NCBI RefSeq assembly: GCF_900129835.1
Contig: NZ_FQXA01000003.1
Location: 62,001 to 126,000 of the forward strand
From: Stutzerimonas xanthomarina DSM 18231
Lineage (GTDB): Bacteria > Pseudomonadota > Gammaproteobacteria > Pseudomonadales > Pseudomonadaceae
Length of the DNA stretch: 64,000 nt
Direction of reading: 5' to 3'
The notes under the pieces: generated by a model
Databases searched by the model: none
Told to the model about the DNA's origin: nothing
The model's input: the letters and a program-made list of their open reading frames with translations, nothing else
Part shown: one piece after another, positions 36,734 to 46,447 of the stretch
Numbering within the stretch: the stretch's first letter is position 1
How the letters are laid out: every line of letters starts with the position of its first letter
Program-made: the position numbers and the translations under genes

Positions 36734-38683
36734 TCAGGTACGAAAACGCGCGACCAGCCCCTGCAACTCAACGCCAAGGCGCGCCAGTTCGGCACTCGCC
36801 GCGGCCGTCTGCTCGCTGCCGCTGGCGCTTTGCTCGCCGATGTCACGAACACGGGTGACGCTCTCGGAGATGTTCTCAGCGACGGCGCTTTGCTGCTCAG
36901 CTGCGGCAGCGATCTGCTGGTTCATCTGCTCGATGGTTGAGACCGACTCGGTGATACGGCCAAGCGCACTGCCCGCTTCACTCGCCAGGTCGACGGTACG
37001 CTGGGTCAGATTTCGGCTGGTCTGCATCTGCTCGACGGCCTTTTGCGCCACGCGCTGCAGGTTGGCGATCAGCCCCTCGATCTCTTCGGTGGAATCGTGG
37101 GTACGGCGAGCCAAGGCGCGAACCTCGTCAGCCACCACGGCAAAACCACGACCTTGCTCTCCGGCGCGGGCGGCCTCGATCGCTGCGTTCAGAGCGAGCA
37201 GGTTGGTCTGCTCAGCCACCGCGCGAATTACTTCCAGTACGGTGCCGATGCGGCCGCTTTCGGTATTCAGCTCTTCGATTGCATGCGCGGAATGCTCAAC
37301 TTCACCGGACAGGCTGTCGATCTGGCCGATGGCCTCCTTGACCACCACATCGCCCTGGCGCGCCTGCTCGTCGGCCTGACGTGCAGCAAGCGATGCCTGC
37401 TCGGCATTCTGTGCAACTTCCTGAACGGTGGCTGCCATCTCATGCATGGCGGTGGCGACCTGCTCGGTCTCGACCCGCTGCTTTTGTACGCCCGCACTGG
37501 TCTGAGCGGTCACGGCCGAAAGCTGCTCTGCGGCAGTCGCAATTTGACCGACGCCACCACCGATGCGGCCGATCAGAGTGCGCAGGCTCACGGTCATCTC
37601 CGACATCGCCTTTTGCAGCTGGCCGAGTTCGTCGCGACGGGTCACCTCTTGCGACTGGGTCAGGTCACCTTCGGCCACCCGCTGTGCCAGCTGTACGGTA
37701 TAGCGAAGCGGAACGACTATCATGCGGGAGATTGCCATCGCAGCGACCAGACCGATCACCACAGCCAGAACGCTGATCACTCCGAGCAGCATATAGGCAC
37801 TGCGGCGCTGATCCTGCATCGCTTCGGTGGCACCAGCCAACGCCTTGTCGGCGGTGTCCAGGATGCGCTGAGCCTGGGCTACCATCGCCTGTTCCAGCGA
37901 AACACGCTCGGCCCGGTTGCTACGGAATTCACCGAATGCCTGCTGGTAGGACGCCAGCGCGGCGAGCGCGCCATCCATAGTGGCTTTCTGCTCGTCGTTG
38001 AGCCAGGTTTTGAGGCTGCTGCCGATGGTGGTGACGTCCTGGTAGGACTCGTTCCAGCTGTCCACCGCGGCCTGGGCGCTGTTGGCTATGAACATGCTGT
38101 CGAAGGTGCGCAGATCGAGAATGCGCTTGGTCAGGCCGGAAGCAGCTTCTGCAATGGTCAGCGGGTCACTGCCTTTGAGGTGATCACCTTCGAGGCGCAA
38201 GACACGCACCGCGTCGTACATATCCAGCTCAATGTACTCGAACTCCTCTCGGCTCTTTTGTGCAGCCTCGGCCATGCGCTCGCGCAGTGCTACGCCCTTG
38301 CCGATCAACTGACCGTATTGGGTGAATTGGTCTGTGTATACGGCCGCATCACTGCGGATCTGTTGCAGTGTCTGCCGGTGCTCTTCGGATGAACCCTCAG
38401 CAAGCTCTTCCAGCTCCCGATCGAGTTTGGCCAAGGTGCTGCGCAGGGCATTGGCGGACTCATCACTGCGCGTCAGCGCAAAATCACGTTCCAGGCCACG
38501 CGCTTCGAGAATCGCCGCATTGATGCGTGACAGCTGATTCATCTGATGCGAGCGGTCGAGGATCGAGTCCACAGCGTAAAAGCCGGTCCCGGCGACTCCC
38601 AGTGTCAGCAAAAGCACCATGGCGAAGCCAAGCAGCAATTTCTTGCCTACGGACAGGTTGGCGAATAGGTCGACGGACTGCAT
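36734..38683 (-). CDS. Methyl-accepting chemotaxis protein with HBM-type sensor domain
   Basis: A 649-residue transmembrane chemoreceptor: TM1 about 15-37, periplasmic sensor about 40-292, TM2 about 295-320, HAMP about 320-375, and a cytoplasmic signalling hairpin with the invariant tip [19 protein letters not shown]. The sensor is about 250 residues and all-helical, twice the size of a four-helix bundle. This fits the helical bimodular (HBM) class of P. putida McpS, which binds organic acids; the ligand here is unknown. No methylesterase-binding pentapeptide is seen at the C-terminus (LVARFRT). Confidence 0.92.
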   Translation of the reverse strand: MQSVDLFANLSVGKKLLLGFAMVLLLTLGVAGTGFYAVDSILDRSHQMNQLSRINAAILEARGLERDFALTRSDESANALRSTLAKLDRELEELAEGSSEEHRQTLQQIRSDAAVYTDQFTQYGQLIGKGVALRERMAEAAQKSREEFEYIELDMYDAVRVLRLEGDHLKGSDPLTIAEAASGLTKRILDLRTFDSMFIANSAQAAVDSWNESYQDVTTIGSSLKTWLNDEQKATMDGALAALASYQQAFGEFRSNRAERVSLEQAMVAQAQRILDTADKALAGATEAMQDQRRSAYMLLGVISVLAVVIGLVAAMAISRMIVVPLRYTVQLAQRVAEGDLTQSQEVTRRDELGQLQKAMSEMTVSLRTLIGRIGGGVGQIATAAEQLSAVTAQTSAGVQKQRVETEQVATAMHEMAATVQEVAQNAEQASLAARQADEQARQGDVVVKEAIGQIDSLSGEVEHSAHAIEELNTESGRIGTVLEVIRAVAEQTNLLALNAAIEAARAGEQGRGFAVVADEVRALARRTHDSTEEIEGLIANLQRVAQKAVEQMQTSRNLTQRTVDLASEAGSALGRITESVSTIEQMNQQIAAAAEQQSAVAENISESVTRVRDIGEQSASGSEQTAAASAELARLGVELQGLVARFRT

Positions 38684-38841
38684 CAGTGAATCCCTTAAAA
38701 AGTATGCGCGCTTATGAAGTCGGCAGATCGCGACTAAAGTTGAATGCGAAAGGGGCGCAATTTAAACAGCAATTGACGTCAAATTACCAGCACACACAGC
38801 CAAACGAGAACTGAGCGCGCCGGGTCTTGCCATCGCCTGGT

Positions 38842-40623
38842 TCAGTGTTGCTGAAGATGCCCGTAAAGCTTGGCGTAGAGCCCGCCGTCGGCGATCAACT
38901 GCTGATGATCGCCCTGCTCCGCAATGCGCCCACCATCGAAAACGAGCACACGATCAGCCTGTTTCACCGCCGACAAACGGTGAGCGATGATCAGCGTCGT
39001 GCGACCTTGCAGGAAGCGATTGAGTCCCTGATGCAAGGCATACTCGGTCGCCGCATCAAGAGCCGATGTGGCTTCATCTAGGATTACCACCTTAGGCTCG
39101 GCCAAAACCATGCGCGCCACAGCCAGTCGTTGCCGCTGGCCCCCGGACAAACGCACGCCGGAACGACCAACGATGCTGTCCAGCCCGGCTGGCAATTGCC
39201 GGATGGTATCGGCCAGCTGCGCGATTTCGAGTGCCTGCCAGCACGCCTGGTCATCTCGCTCGCGACCCATCAGCAAATTGGCGCGCACCGTGTCGTTGAA
39301 CAGCGCCGGATGTTGCAGCACCACCGCCACATTGTCGCGAACTGTGGCCAGACCGATATCCTGCACCTCGACGCCCGCAAAGCGGATGTACCCGGCCTGC
39401 GGCTGATACAGGCCCAGCAGCAGCTGTACCAGCGTGCTCTTGCCGCCGCCACTGGCGCCGACGATGGCGACTTTCTCACCGGCTGCAATGGTCAGGTCGA
39501 GCCCTTCCAGGACTGGCTCATCCTGATAGGAGAAACGCAGCCCCTGGACTTCAATATCGACAGTGTCGCGCCCAGCGAACGGATCCAGACCACCTGGATA
39601 TTGCGGCTCATCGGCTCGCGCCAGCAGCTGATTGATGCGGCTCAGGGCGCCGCCCGCGGCATAGAAGGCGTACTGCAGATTAAGCAGCTGCTCCACCGGG
39701 CCGATCATGAACCACAGGTAGCTGAACACCGCGAGCATCTGCCCGATGGACAGGTCGGAAAACAGCACCGTGAGCATGGCTGCGGCGCGGAAGATGTCGA
39801 TACCGAACTGGAACAGCAGCCCGCTGGCACGGTTGGAGGCGTCCGTCTTCCACTGCGAAGCGACCGCGTAATCACGCACCTCGCGTGCCCGCAGACCGAG
39901 ACGCCCAAGAAAGAATCCCTGGCGGTTACCGGCGCGCACTTCCTGAATTGCATCCAGGGTTTCGGTGAGCGCCTGGGTGAACAAAGACGTGCTGTCGTTC
40001 TCCAGCTTCTTGAGGTGCTTGACGCGCTTGCCCAGCTGCACCGTGGCATAGATGACTAATGGGTTGAACAAGAGGATCAACAGCGCCAGCTTCCAGTGCA
40101 TCCAGAGCAGGATCGCCGCCGTACCGGCAATAGAAAGCACGGCGACCAGCAAACGGCTAAGCGTCTCGCCGATGAATTTGTCGATGGTTTCGAGATCGGT
40201 GACCAAGTGAGCCGCAACGGTCCCGCCACCCAAACTTTCGTATTCGCTCAGCGCAATCCGCTTGAGTCGCTCGATCAAGCGGACCCGGATGCGATAGACC
40301 AGATCCTTCGACAGTCGAGCAAACAGTCGGGCCTGCAGGACGTTGAAGACCAGCGCCGAAGCGCGCAGCGCCAGGGTCACGCAGAGCATCAGGCCGATAT
40401 AGCCAACCGCTGTCTGCCACCCGGCCGGCAGAAAATTATTCATGACCTCTAGCGCTGCGTCGCCCTGCTTCAGCAGCACCTCGTCGACCAGCAGTGGCAA
40501 CAGCAAGGGAATCGGCACGCTGCACAGGGTTGCCAATACCGCAACCAGATTGGCCAGCACCAAGGCCTTGCGATGGTGAAGCGCGAGGCGGCGGATCTCG
40601 GCCCAGCTGAGCTGATCAGGCAT
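38842..40623 (-). CDS. ABC exporter, fused permease-ATPase (MsbA-like)
   Basis: A 593-residue half-transporter: six membrane helices (about 20-310) and an ATPase (about 345-590). Walker A GASGGGKST, Q-loop VLQHPALFND, signature LSGGQRQRL, Walker B KVVILDEATSALD and the H-loop IAHRLSAVK are all intact. The likely substrate class is lipid, peptide or drug; it is not MsbA itself by context. The following DsbA-like gene overlaps its start by eight bases, so the two are made together. Confidence 0.92.
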   Translation of the reverse strand: MPDQLSWAEIRRLALHHRKALVLANLVAVLATLCSVPIPLLLPLLVDEVLLKQGDAALEVMNNFLPAGWQTAVGYIGLMLCVTLALRASALVFNVLQARLFARLSKDLVYRIRVRLIERLKRIALSEYESLGGGTVAAHLVTDLETIDKFIGETLSRLLVAVLSIAGTAAILLWMHWKLALLILLFNPLVIYATVQLGKRVKHLKKLENDSTSLFTQALTETLDAIQEVRAGNRQGFFLGRLGLRAREVRDYAVASQWKTDASNRASGLLFQFGIDIFRAAAMLTVLFSDLSIGQMLAVFSYLWFMIGPVEQLLNLQYAFYAAGGALSRINQLLARADEPQYPGGLDPFAGRDTVDIEVQGLRFSYQDEPVLEGLDLTIAAGEKVAIVGASGGGKSTLVQLLLGLYQPQAGYIRFAGVEVQDIGLATVRDNVAVVLQHPALFNDTVRANLLMGRERDDQACWQALEIAQLADTIRQLPAGLDSIVGRSGVRLSGGQRQRLAVARMVLAEPKVVILDEATSALDAATEYALHQGLNRFLQGRTTLIIAHRLSAVKQADRVLVFDGGRIAEQGDHQQLIADGGLYAKLYGHLQQH

Positions 40624-41248
40624 CGATGTTGTGATCCAGCCAGCGCGCCAGCAGCGGCGAAAGCACGTCGAGCGGTTGGAAGCCGTTGGTCACCAGCGCC
40701 AACTGACCGTCATGCTCAGCGAGCAAGGTGGGGAAACCGGCAATGCCAAGATTTCGCGACCATTCGAAATCCGCGACGGTGGCATCGCGCGCGGCCTGGG
40801 AATCGAAGCGGTCGGCAAACTCGATACGCGGAATGCCGGCAGCGTCGGCCAGTTCGACAAGCTCCGGAGGCAGCGTGACGTTGCGCCCTTCGACGTAGAA
40901 CGCCCGTTGAATCAGCCCGGCAAGTCGCCACGCAGATTGCCTATCGAGATCGCGCGCGGCGACCAGTGCACGGCAGGCCGGCTCGGTGTCGTAAACCAGC
41001 CCGTCCGGCAGGCCCGCCTCGAAGTTGAAGGGCTGGCCGCTCGCCTCGTGTACTGCGTGCCAGTAAGAAGCGGTGCGATCGCGAGCGGCCTGGTCCATCG
41101 CAACACGCTCCTGACGGAGTCCGCCGACGACCAGATCCGCACCGACGCCGCGGGCCTGCGCCTGATCAATCAATGCCTGCACGACCGGTGCGAAGCCCCA
41201 GCACCATGAGCACATCGGGTCCATTACGTAGATCAGTCGACTGCTCAT
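40616..41248 (-). CDS. DsbA-family thioredoxin-fold protein (FrnE-like)
   Basis: A 210-residue protein with a CSWC active-site pair in MDPMCSWCWGF and a helical insert, as in the FrnE/2-hydroxychromene-carboxylate isomerase branch of DsbA folds. The cis-proline strand appears as GIAGFPTLLAE. No signal peptide is present, so it is cytoplasmic. It overlaps the ABC exporter gene downstream by eight bases. Dithiol oxidoreductase or GST-kappa-like chemistry is possible; the substrate is unknown. Confidence 0.85.
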   Translation of the reverse strand: MSSRLIYVMDPMCSWCWGFAPVVQALIDQAQARGVGADLVVGGLRQERVAMDQAARDRTASYWHAVHEASGQPFNFEAGLPDGLVYDTEPACRALVAARDLDRQSAWRLAGLIQRAFYVEGRNVTLPPELVELADAAGIPRIEFADRFDSQAARDATVADFEWSRNLGIAGFPTLLAEHDGQLALVTNGFQPLDVLSPLLARWLDHNIDA

Positions 41249-41306
41249 CAGCGCTCCGGTGCTATCAGGGTAAGGCGCATTTAGCGTGCCTCATGGCTGT
41301 ACTCGG

Positions 41307-42242
41307 TTACACACCCGCCTTGCGATAGTTGTAGCCGATGGGGTGTGGCTGGTTGCGCTCGAGCGCCAGTTCGATCTGCTTCTGCCGCTCGCGCGCGCTG
41401 TGGCGAGTTTTCTCGCTGAGGTTATCCCAGCAATGCGGACAGCTGATGCCTGGAGCGTAATGCTCCGATTGTCGGTCCTCCAGCGAAATTGGCGTGCGGC
41501 AGGCGTGGCACTGGTCGAAGTCGCCTTCTGTTAAGTCATGGCGGACGGTCACACGGTTGTCGAACACGAAGCAGTCGCCGCGCCAGCGTGTTTCTTCCTG
41601 CGGTACTTCTTCGAGATATTTCAGGATGCCGCCCTTGAGGTGATAGACCTCCTCGAAGCCCTCCCCGAGCATGTAGCTCGATGCCTTCTCGCAACGGATA
41701 CCACCGGTGCAGAACATCGCGACCTTCTTGTGCTTGGCCGGATCGTAGTGCGCCTTGATGTACTCGGGAAACTCGCGGAAGGATTTGGTTTGCGGGTCGA
41801 TTGCGCCTTCGAACGTACCGATAGCTACCTCGTAGTCGTTGCGGGTATCGATCAGCAACACTTCCGGATCTTCGATCAGCGCATTCCAGTCCTTCGGATC
41901 GACATAGGTGCCGACGCGCTGATTGGGATCGACGCCGGGAACCCCCAGCGTGACGATTTCCTTCTTCAGCTTGACCTTGGTGCGGTAGAAGGGTTGCTCG
42001 TCACAGTAGGATTCCTTGTGATCGATATCAGCCAGGCGCGCATCGGTGCCGAACCATGCCATCAGCGCATCGATGGCCTGCCGACTACCGGACACCGTAC
42101 CGTTGATACCTTCTTCGGCCAACAGCAGCGTGCCTTTGATGCCATTGGTCTCGAGGGTTTCGAGCAGGGGTTCACGCAACGCGACGTAGTCCGGCAGGGA
42201 GACGAACTTGTACAGCGCCGCGACGACGATCTTCTGAGTCAT
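41307..42242 (-). CDS. trhO: tRNA uridine-34 hydroxylase TrhO (YceA)
   Basis: Oxygen-dependent enzyme for 5-hydroxyuridine at the wobble base of tRNA. The 311-residue protein has an N-terminal acylphosphatase-like domain (about 1-95), a rhodanese domain (about 120-215) with active-site loop C178-TGGIR, and a C-terminal zinc-binding cysteine set ([16 protein letters not shown]) typical of the family. The GAGGATA site precedes the ATG. Solitary gene, upstream of the bolA operon terminator. Confidence 0.93.
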   Translation of the reverse strand: MTQKIVVAALYKFVSLPDYVALREPLLETLETNGIKGTLLLAEEGINGTVSGSRQAIDALMAWFGTDARLADIDHKESYCDEQPFYRTKVKLKKEIVTLGVPGVDPNQRVGTYVDPKDWNALIEDPEVLLIDTRNDYEVAIGTFEGAIDPQTKSFREFPEYIKAHYDPAKHKKVAMFCTGGIRCEKASSYMLGEGFEEVYHLKGGILKYLEEVPQEETRWRGDCFVFDNRVTVRHDLTEGDFDQCHACRTPISLEDRQSEHYAPGISCPHCWDNLSEKTRHSARERQKQIELALERNQPHPIGYNYRKAGV

Positions 42243-42300
42243 GAATTATCCTCGAGCAGTCACCCCCGCAAAGGGCGGACCGGGAATGCGAAAACAACAA

Positions 42301-42318
42301 CGCCGGCGTGAGCCGGCG
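42301..42318 (-). terminator. Terminator of the DUF2059-BolA operon
   Basis: CGCCGGC (42301-42307), loop GTGA and GCCGGCG (42312-42318) form a perfect stem. On the minus strand it is followed by TTGTTGTTTTC, the U-rich tail of an intrinsic terminator for the genes ending at 42435. Confidence 0.7.
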
Positions 42319-42434
42319 CGGCGTGCATTCTAGCAGGGGCGATAAAGCCGAAGAAAGCGCTGGAGGCTGGAGGCCAGACGACCGTCAAGTTGGACGAGCT
42401 TCCTGTTCGTCCAGCCCCCGGGAGTTTTCCGTTT

Positions 42435-42734
42435 CTACTTATGCCCGCCAGCGCAGACCGGGGACGCGGGCGCAACGCCCTGCTCGGCCCACTCTTGCGG
42501 GGTATAAGTGTGCAGCGCGAGGGCGTGAACCTGTTGCATCAACTCACCCATCGCCGCGTAGGCCTTTTGATGACGCTTGACCGCGTTCAGGCCGGCAAAC
42601 TGCTCGCTGACGATCACCGCCTTGTAATGGGTTTCCTGACCGCGGCTGTGCATGTGGCTTTCATCGAGCACCTGCAGGTGCTCGGGTTGCAATGCGCCTT
42701 GCAGCGCGGTTTGGATAAGGTCGATCTTGGACAT
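42435..42734 (-). CDS. BolA family protein
   Basis: A 99-residue KH-like protein of the BolA family, which pairs with monothiol glutaredoxins to handle Fe-S clusters and in E. coli acts as a stress morphogene. The core is LDESHMHSRGQETHYKAVIV and FAGLNAVKRHQKAYAAMGEL with the conserved histidine of the KR-H-Q motif. It lies 15 bp after the DUF2059 gene on the same strand, so probably one operon. BolA versus the shorter IbaG type: length and the SHMHS motif favour BolA. Confidence 0.88.
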   Translation of the reverse strand: MSKIDLIQTALQGALQPEHLQVLDESHMHSRGQETHYKAVIVSEQFAGLNAVKRHQKAYAAMGELMQQVHALALHTYTPQEWAEQGVAPASPVCAGGHK

Positions 42735-42749
42735 GCCAGGCGGACTCCG

Positions 42750-43259
42750 TCAGGGCTTTTTCTGGGTATCGAGTTCGGCAGTCATTTCTGCCAGTAATTT
42801 GTTTACCTGAGGTACGGCACTTTCCAGCTTGGCCTGGGTAACCTGCGCAGAGCGCGCATTCAACTCCGGCAACTTGGTCAGCATCTTCTTGCCCAGCGCC
42901 GACTCGTAGAACTCGTTCAACTGGGTGAGCTCCTGCTCGGTAAAGGTCTCGGTGTAGAGCGTGATCAGCTCCGGCCTGACCTTTTCCCAGCCGATCGCCT
43001 TGTCCAGCGCGGCATCCGCCTTGGACTGGTATTGCTCGAGAAGCGCGCGCTTGCTTTCCGGTGCCCGAGTCTGTTCGAAGCGTTGGGCGAACATCTGCTG
43101 CACCTGGCCATAGACCGGAACCGACAGCCGATCGGCGTTGACCAGTTCCAGAAAACGTTCGGCCTGAGTTGCGTGGCTGGCGCTGTCCGCGCTGGCCTGA
43201 CCACTGAGCAGCGCGATCGACAGAGCGCTACAAAGGCCGAATGTACGAAGAATGTGCAT
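42750..43259 (-). CDS. Periplasmic DUF2059 protein
   Basis: A 169-residue exported protein: signal peptide MHILRTFGLCSALSIALLSG ending near ASA, then a helical domain with PELITLYTETFTEQELTQLN and FYESALGKKMLTKLPEL, the recognisable DUF2059 core. No enzymatic motif. The ATG at 43259 has AAGGATC upstream; an in-frame extension to 43418 overlaps the divergent fumC and is rejected. Co-directional with bolA. Confidence 0.88.
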   Translation of the reverse strand: MHILRTFGLCSALSIALLSGQASADSASHATQAERFLELVNADRLSVPVYGQVQQMFAQRFEQTRAPESKRALLEQYQSKADAALDKAIGWEKVRPELITLYTETFTEQELTQLNEFYESALGKKMLTKLPELNARSAQVTQAKLESAVPQVNKLLAEMTAELDTQKKP

Positions 43260-43407
43260 GAGATGATCCTTGGCGATCGTTAGGTGAGCCTCAATGGACA
43301 CATTCTGCGCGCGGAGTTCCCGTCGCTCAAGGAACAGCTGCAGGCCAGATTGAACCTGTGGCAACTGCCAGCGACCTAATACGGATACCTCATTAATGGA
43401 GCACGGC

Positions 43408-44799
43408 ATGACACGCACCGAAACCGACAGCCTGGGACCTGTGGAAGTACCTGAGGCGGCCTACTGGGGCGCGCAGACACAGCGCTCCCTGACCAATTTC
43501 GCCATCGGCGAGCAGCGCATGCCGCTTGCCGTCTGCCATGCTCTGGCACTGATCAAGAAAGCCGCGGCGCGGGTCAACGACCGCATCGGTGACCTGCCGC
43601 CAGACATCGCCCGCCTGATCGAACAGGCCGCGGACGAGGTTCTCCATGGTCAGCACGACGATCAGTTTCCACTGGTGGTCTGGCAAACCGGGAGCGGCAC
43701 CCAAAGCAACATGAACGTCAACGAGGTCATCGCCGGGCGCGCCAATGAACTGGCCGGCGGAGCACGAGGTGGCAAGAGCCCGGTGCACCCCAACGATCAT
43801 GTCAACCGTGCGCAAAGCTCCAACGACTGTTTCCCGACCGCCATGCACATCGCCATTGCGCGGGCGATTCATGACGACCTCCTGCCCGCTATCGCCGAGC
43901 TGTCCGGTGGCATCGCCGAGCAGGCGGCCCGCCATGGCGGGCTGGTGAAGACCGGACGCACCCACATGATGGATGCCACACCGGTGACCTTTGGCCAGGA
44001 GTTGTCGGCCTTCGTCGCACAGCTGGATATCGCCGAACAGGCGATCCGCCACGCCCAACCCGCGGTCTACGAGCTGGCCCAGGGCGGCACCGCGGTGGGC
44101 ACAGGGCTCAACGCCCCGCACGGCTTCGCCGAGGCGATTGCGGCCGAGTTGGCGGCGCTGTCCGGCCTGCCGTTCGTCTCGGCGCCGAACAAGTTCGCCG
44201 CCCTCTCCGGCCATGAGCCGCTCGTTGCTCTCTCCGGCGCATTGAAGACTCTGGCGACCGCCCTGATGAAAATCGCCAATGACCTGCGCCTGCTGGGCTC
44301 GGGCCCGCGCGGTGGCTTCGCCGAGGTGCGTTTGCCGGCCAACGAGCCAGGCAGCTCGATCATGCCGGGCAAGGTCAACCCGACGCAGTGCGAGGCATTG
44401 TCCATGCTCGCCTGTCAGGTCATGGGCAACGACGTCACGGTCGGCTTCGCCGCCAGTCAAGGCCATCTACAGCTCAACGTGTTCAAGCCGGTGATCGTGC
44501 ACAACATGCTTGAATCGATCCGGCTGTTGGCCGACGGTTGCCGCAACTTCAACACCCACTGCATCGTCGGCCTGGAACCGGACGCCGGGCGCATGGCCGA
44601 GCACCTGGAGCGAGGGCTGATGCTGGTGACCGCGCTAAACCCGCACATCGGTTACGACAAGGCTGCCGAAATCGCCAAGAACGCCTACGCCGAAGGCACT
44701 ACCTTGCGCGAAGCGGCGCTGGCGCTTGGCTACCTGACCGATGAAGAGTTCGATCAATGGGTGCGACCGGAGACCATGCTCGAATCCAGTCGCAGCTGA
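43408..44799 (+). CDS. fumC: Class II fumarate hydratase
   Basis: Iron-independent fumarase of the TCA cycle. The 463-residue protein belongs to the fumarase/aspartase superfamily. Signatures are [46 protein letters not shown] and the loop [19 protein letters not shown] sits six bases before the ATG at 43408; the ATG at 43396 overlaps it and is rejected. FumC-type enzymes are oxidative-stress tolerant. A second fumarase may exist elsewhere, unseen. Confidence 0.95.
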   Translation: MTRTETDSLGPVEVPEAAYWGAQTQRSLTNFAIGEQRMPLAVCHALALIKKAAARVNDRIGDLPPDIARLIEQAADEVLHGQHDDQFPLVVWQTGSGTQSNMNVNEVIAGRANELAGGARGGKSPVHPNDHVNRAQSSNDCFPTAMHIAIARAIHDDLLPAIAELSGGIAEQAARHGGLVKTGRTHMMDATPVTFGQELSAFVAQLDIAEQAIRHAQPAVYELAQGGTAVGTGLNAPHGFAEAIAAELAALSGLPFVSAPNKFAALSGHEPLVALSGALKTLATALMKIANDLRLLGSGPRGGFAEVRLPANEPGSSIMPGKVNPTQCEALSMLACQVMGNDVTVGFAASQGHLQLNVFKPVIVHNMLESIRLLADGCRNFNTHCIVGLEPDAGRMAEHLERGLMLVTALNPHIGYDKAAEIAKNAYAEGTTLREAALALGYLTDEEFDQWVRPETMLESSRS

Positions 44800-44831
44800 G
44801 CTGAGATGAAGCGTATCGCCCGTGTCATAAC

Positions 44832-44891
44832 GGTGGGATGAAGCCCACCCTACAATCTATGTTGCGTTCGTAGGGTGGGCTTCAGCCCACC
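44832..44891. repeat. Inverted pair of REP-like elements
   Basis: Copy one, GGTGGGATGAAGCCCACCCTAC, begins at 44832 (first 20 bases shown: GGTGGGATGAAGCCCACCCT). Copy two, in the opposite orientation, ends at 44891 with GTAGGGTGGGCTTCAGCCC and ACC. Each is itself a small palindrome; together they form a REPIN-like doublet, here in the fumC 3' region. Similar GTAGGGTGGGCTTCAGCCCACC units are recalled from P. stutzeri relatives; copy number in this genome is unknown. The rest of the 321 bp gap is gene-free. Confidence 0.65.
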
Positions 44892-44967
44892 GGAAACTTC
44901 ATACAGAGCAAGCCGATCGCCTGCTGGCCGACGTCTAAACTCCACTAGCCATTACATCGGTGACATG

Positions 44968-44999
44968 AAGCCAGACGCAGACCAAGCCAGACGCAGACC
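44968..44999. repeat. 16-base tandem duplication
   Basis: AAGCCAGACGCAGACC occurs twice head to tail (44968-44983, 44984-44999) in the gene-free strip between fumC and the thiolase terminator. Two exact copies; no function apparent. Confidence 0.6.
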
Positions 45000-45072
45000 G
45001 GATGGCCAAAGCAGATGGCGCACTGCGCTGAAGCCCAGTCGAGGAGCGGCCAACATAATGATCAGGCATGAA

Positions 45073-45103
45073 AAACCCGCGCCATCTGGCGCGGGTTTCT
45101 TTT
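45073..45103 (-). terminator. Intrinsic terminator of the thiolase gene
   Basis: AAACCCGCGCC (45073-45083), a four-base loop and GGCGCGGGTTT (45088-45098) form an 11-base perfect stem with U-rich flanks on both strands. It lies 18 bases past the thiolase stop and also faces the end of the fumC region, so it may act in both directions. Confidence 0.85.
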
Positions 45104-45120
45104 AGTCGTCCCGACGATGA

Positions 45121-46305
45121 TCAGCGCACGGCTTCAAACAGCCCCGATGCGCCCATACCGCCACCCACACACATGGTCACCACGCCGTAACGCTGGTTGC
45201 GGCGCTGCAACTCACGAATCAGGTGCCCCGCAGTGCGTGAGCCGGTCATGCCGAAGGGGTGACCGATGGAGATCGAGCCGCCGTTGACATTGAACTTCTC
45301 GTTGTCGATACCGAGCGTGTCGCGGCAATAGAGGCATTGGGAAGCGAAGGCTTCGTTAAGCTCCCAGAGGTCAATGTCGCTGACCTGTAGGCCACGTGCC
45401 TGAAGTAGACGCGGCACCGAGAACACCGGGCCGATGCCCATTTCATCCGGCTCGCAACCCGCCACTGTGAAACCACGGAAATAGGCACGCGGCTTCAGAC
45501 CCAGTTCCAACGCCTTGTCCAGGCTCATCACCAGCGTCATTGAGGCGCCGTCGGACAACTGCGACGCGTTGCCAGCGGTGACGGAGCCGTCATCGGCGAA
45601 CACAGGCTTGAGCGACGAGAGGTTCTCCAGCGTCGTCTCGGGACGGTTGCAATCGTCGCGATCCACCACACCTTCATGTTCGGTGCGCTCGCCGGTGGCC
45701 TTGTCCTCGGTGAAATAGCGGACGTTCATCGGCACGATTTCGTCCTGGAAGAGTCCTTCAGCCTGTGCACGTGCGGTGCGCTGCTGGCTCTGCAGCGAGT
45801 ATTGATCCTGTTGTTCACGGGTCACGTTGTAGCGGCGCGCGACCATCTCGGCGGTCTGACCCATGCTGTGATATAGGCCCGGCACGCGCTCCTGCAGGAT
45901 CGGGTTGAACAGGTTGTCGGTGTTCTTGCTCTTGGCCGTCATGGTGATCGATTCGACGCCGCCGGCGACGATGATATCGCTGCAGCCCGAGGCGATCTGG
46001 TTGGCCGCGATGGCGATCGATTGCAGGCCGGACGAGCAGAAGCGATTGAGCGTCATGCCCGCGCACTGGATGCCCAGGTTCGACAGCACCGCCACGTTAC
46101 GTCCGATGTTGTAGCCCTGCGCACCTTCGTTGGAACCGGCACCGACGATGCAGTCCTCGACCAGCTTGGGATCCAGGTCGTTACGCAGAAGCAGCGCATT
46201 GACGCAATGGGCCGCCATGTCATCGGGGCGGGTCATGTTGAACTTGCCGCGGAAGGACTTGGCCAGTCCGGTCCGGACGCTGTCGACGATCACTACTTCA
46301 CGCAT
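45121..46305 (-). CDS. Acetyl-CoA C-acyltransferase (thiolase)
   Basis: A 394-residue thiolase. The nucleophilic cysteine is in NRFCSSGLQSIAIAA, the second-half histidine in GGSISIGHPFGMTGSR, and the general-base cysteine in VTMCVGGGMGASGLFE. By recollection it lies beside the polyphosphate kinase-like gene in P. aeruginosa (PA3454). Degradative (beta-oxidation) or biosynthetic use cannot be told from sequence. GAGGTATGCC fixes the start at 46305; an in-frame leader to 46371 is non-homologous. Confidence 0.92.
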   Translation of the reverse strand: MREVVIVDSVRTGLAKSFRGKFNMTRPDDMAAHCVNALLLRNDLDPKLVEDCIVGAGSNEGAQGYNIGRNVAVLSNLGIQCAGMTLNRFCSSGLQSIAIAANQIASGCSDIIVAGGVESITMTAKSKNTDNLFNPILQERVPGLYHSMGQTAEMVARRYNVTREQQDQYSLQSQQRTARAQAEGLFQDEIVPMNVRYFTEDKATGERTEHEGVVDRDDCNRPETTLENLSSLKPVFADDGSVTAGNASQLSDGASMTLVMSLDKALELGLKPRAYFRGFTVAGCEPDEMGIGPVFSVPRLLQARGLQVSDIDLWELNEAFASQCLYCRDTLGIDNEKFNVNGGSISIGHPFGMTGSRTAGHLIRELQRRNQRYGVVTMCVGGGMGASGLFEAVR

Positions 46306-46447
46306 GGCATACCTCGAATGGTTCGGCGGTCGCGACGTGGGCGGCCGGCCTGTTGAAGATGGGTCGAGCATAGTTCTGGCCCGTCACCGAAGGCGACGAA
46401 CATTCAGCAGGGATATGGCTGGCCATTGTCTCCGCTCCCCTGGTCGC

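Noticed and set aside
37043-38392. 449-codon plus-strand frame inside the chemoreceptor gene
   Set aside because: Antisense shadow of a well-supported MCP; the His/Leu-rich composition is typical of such artefacts.
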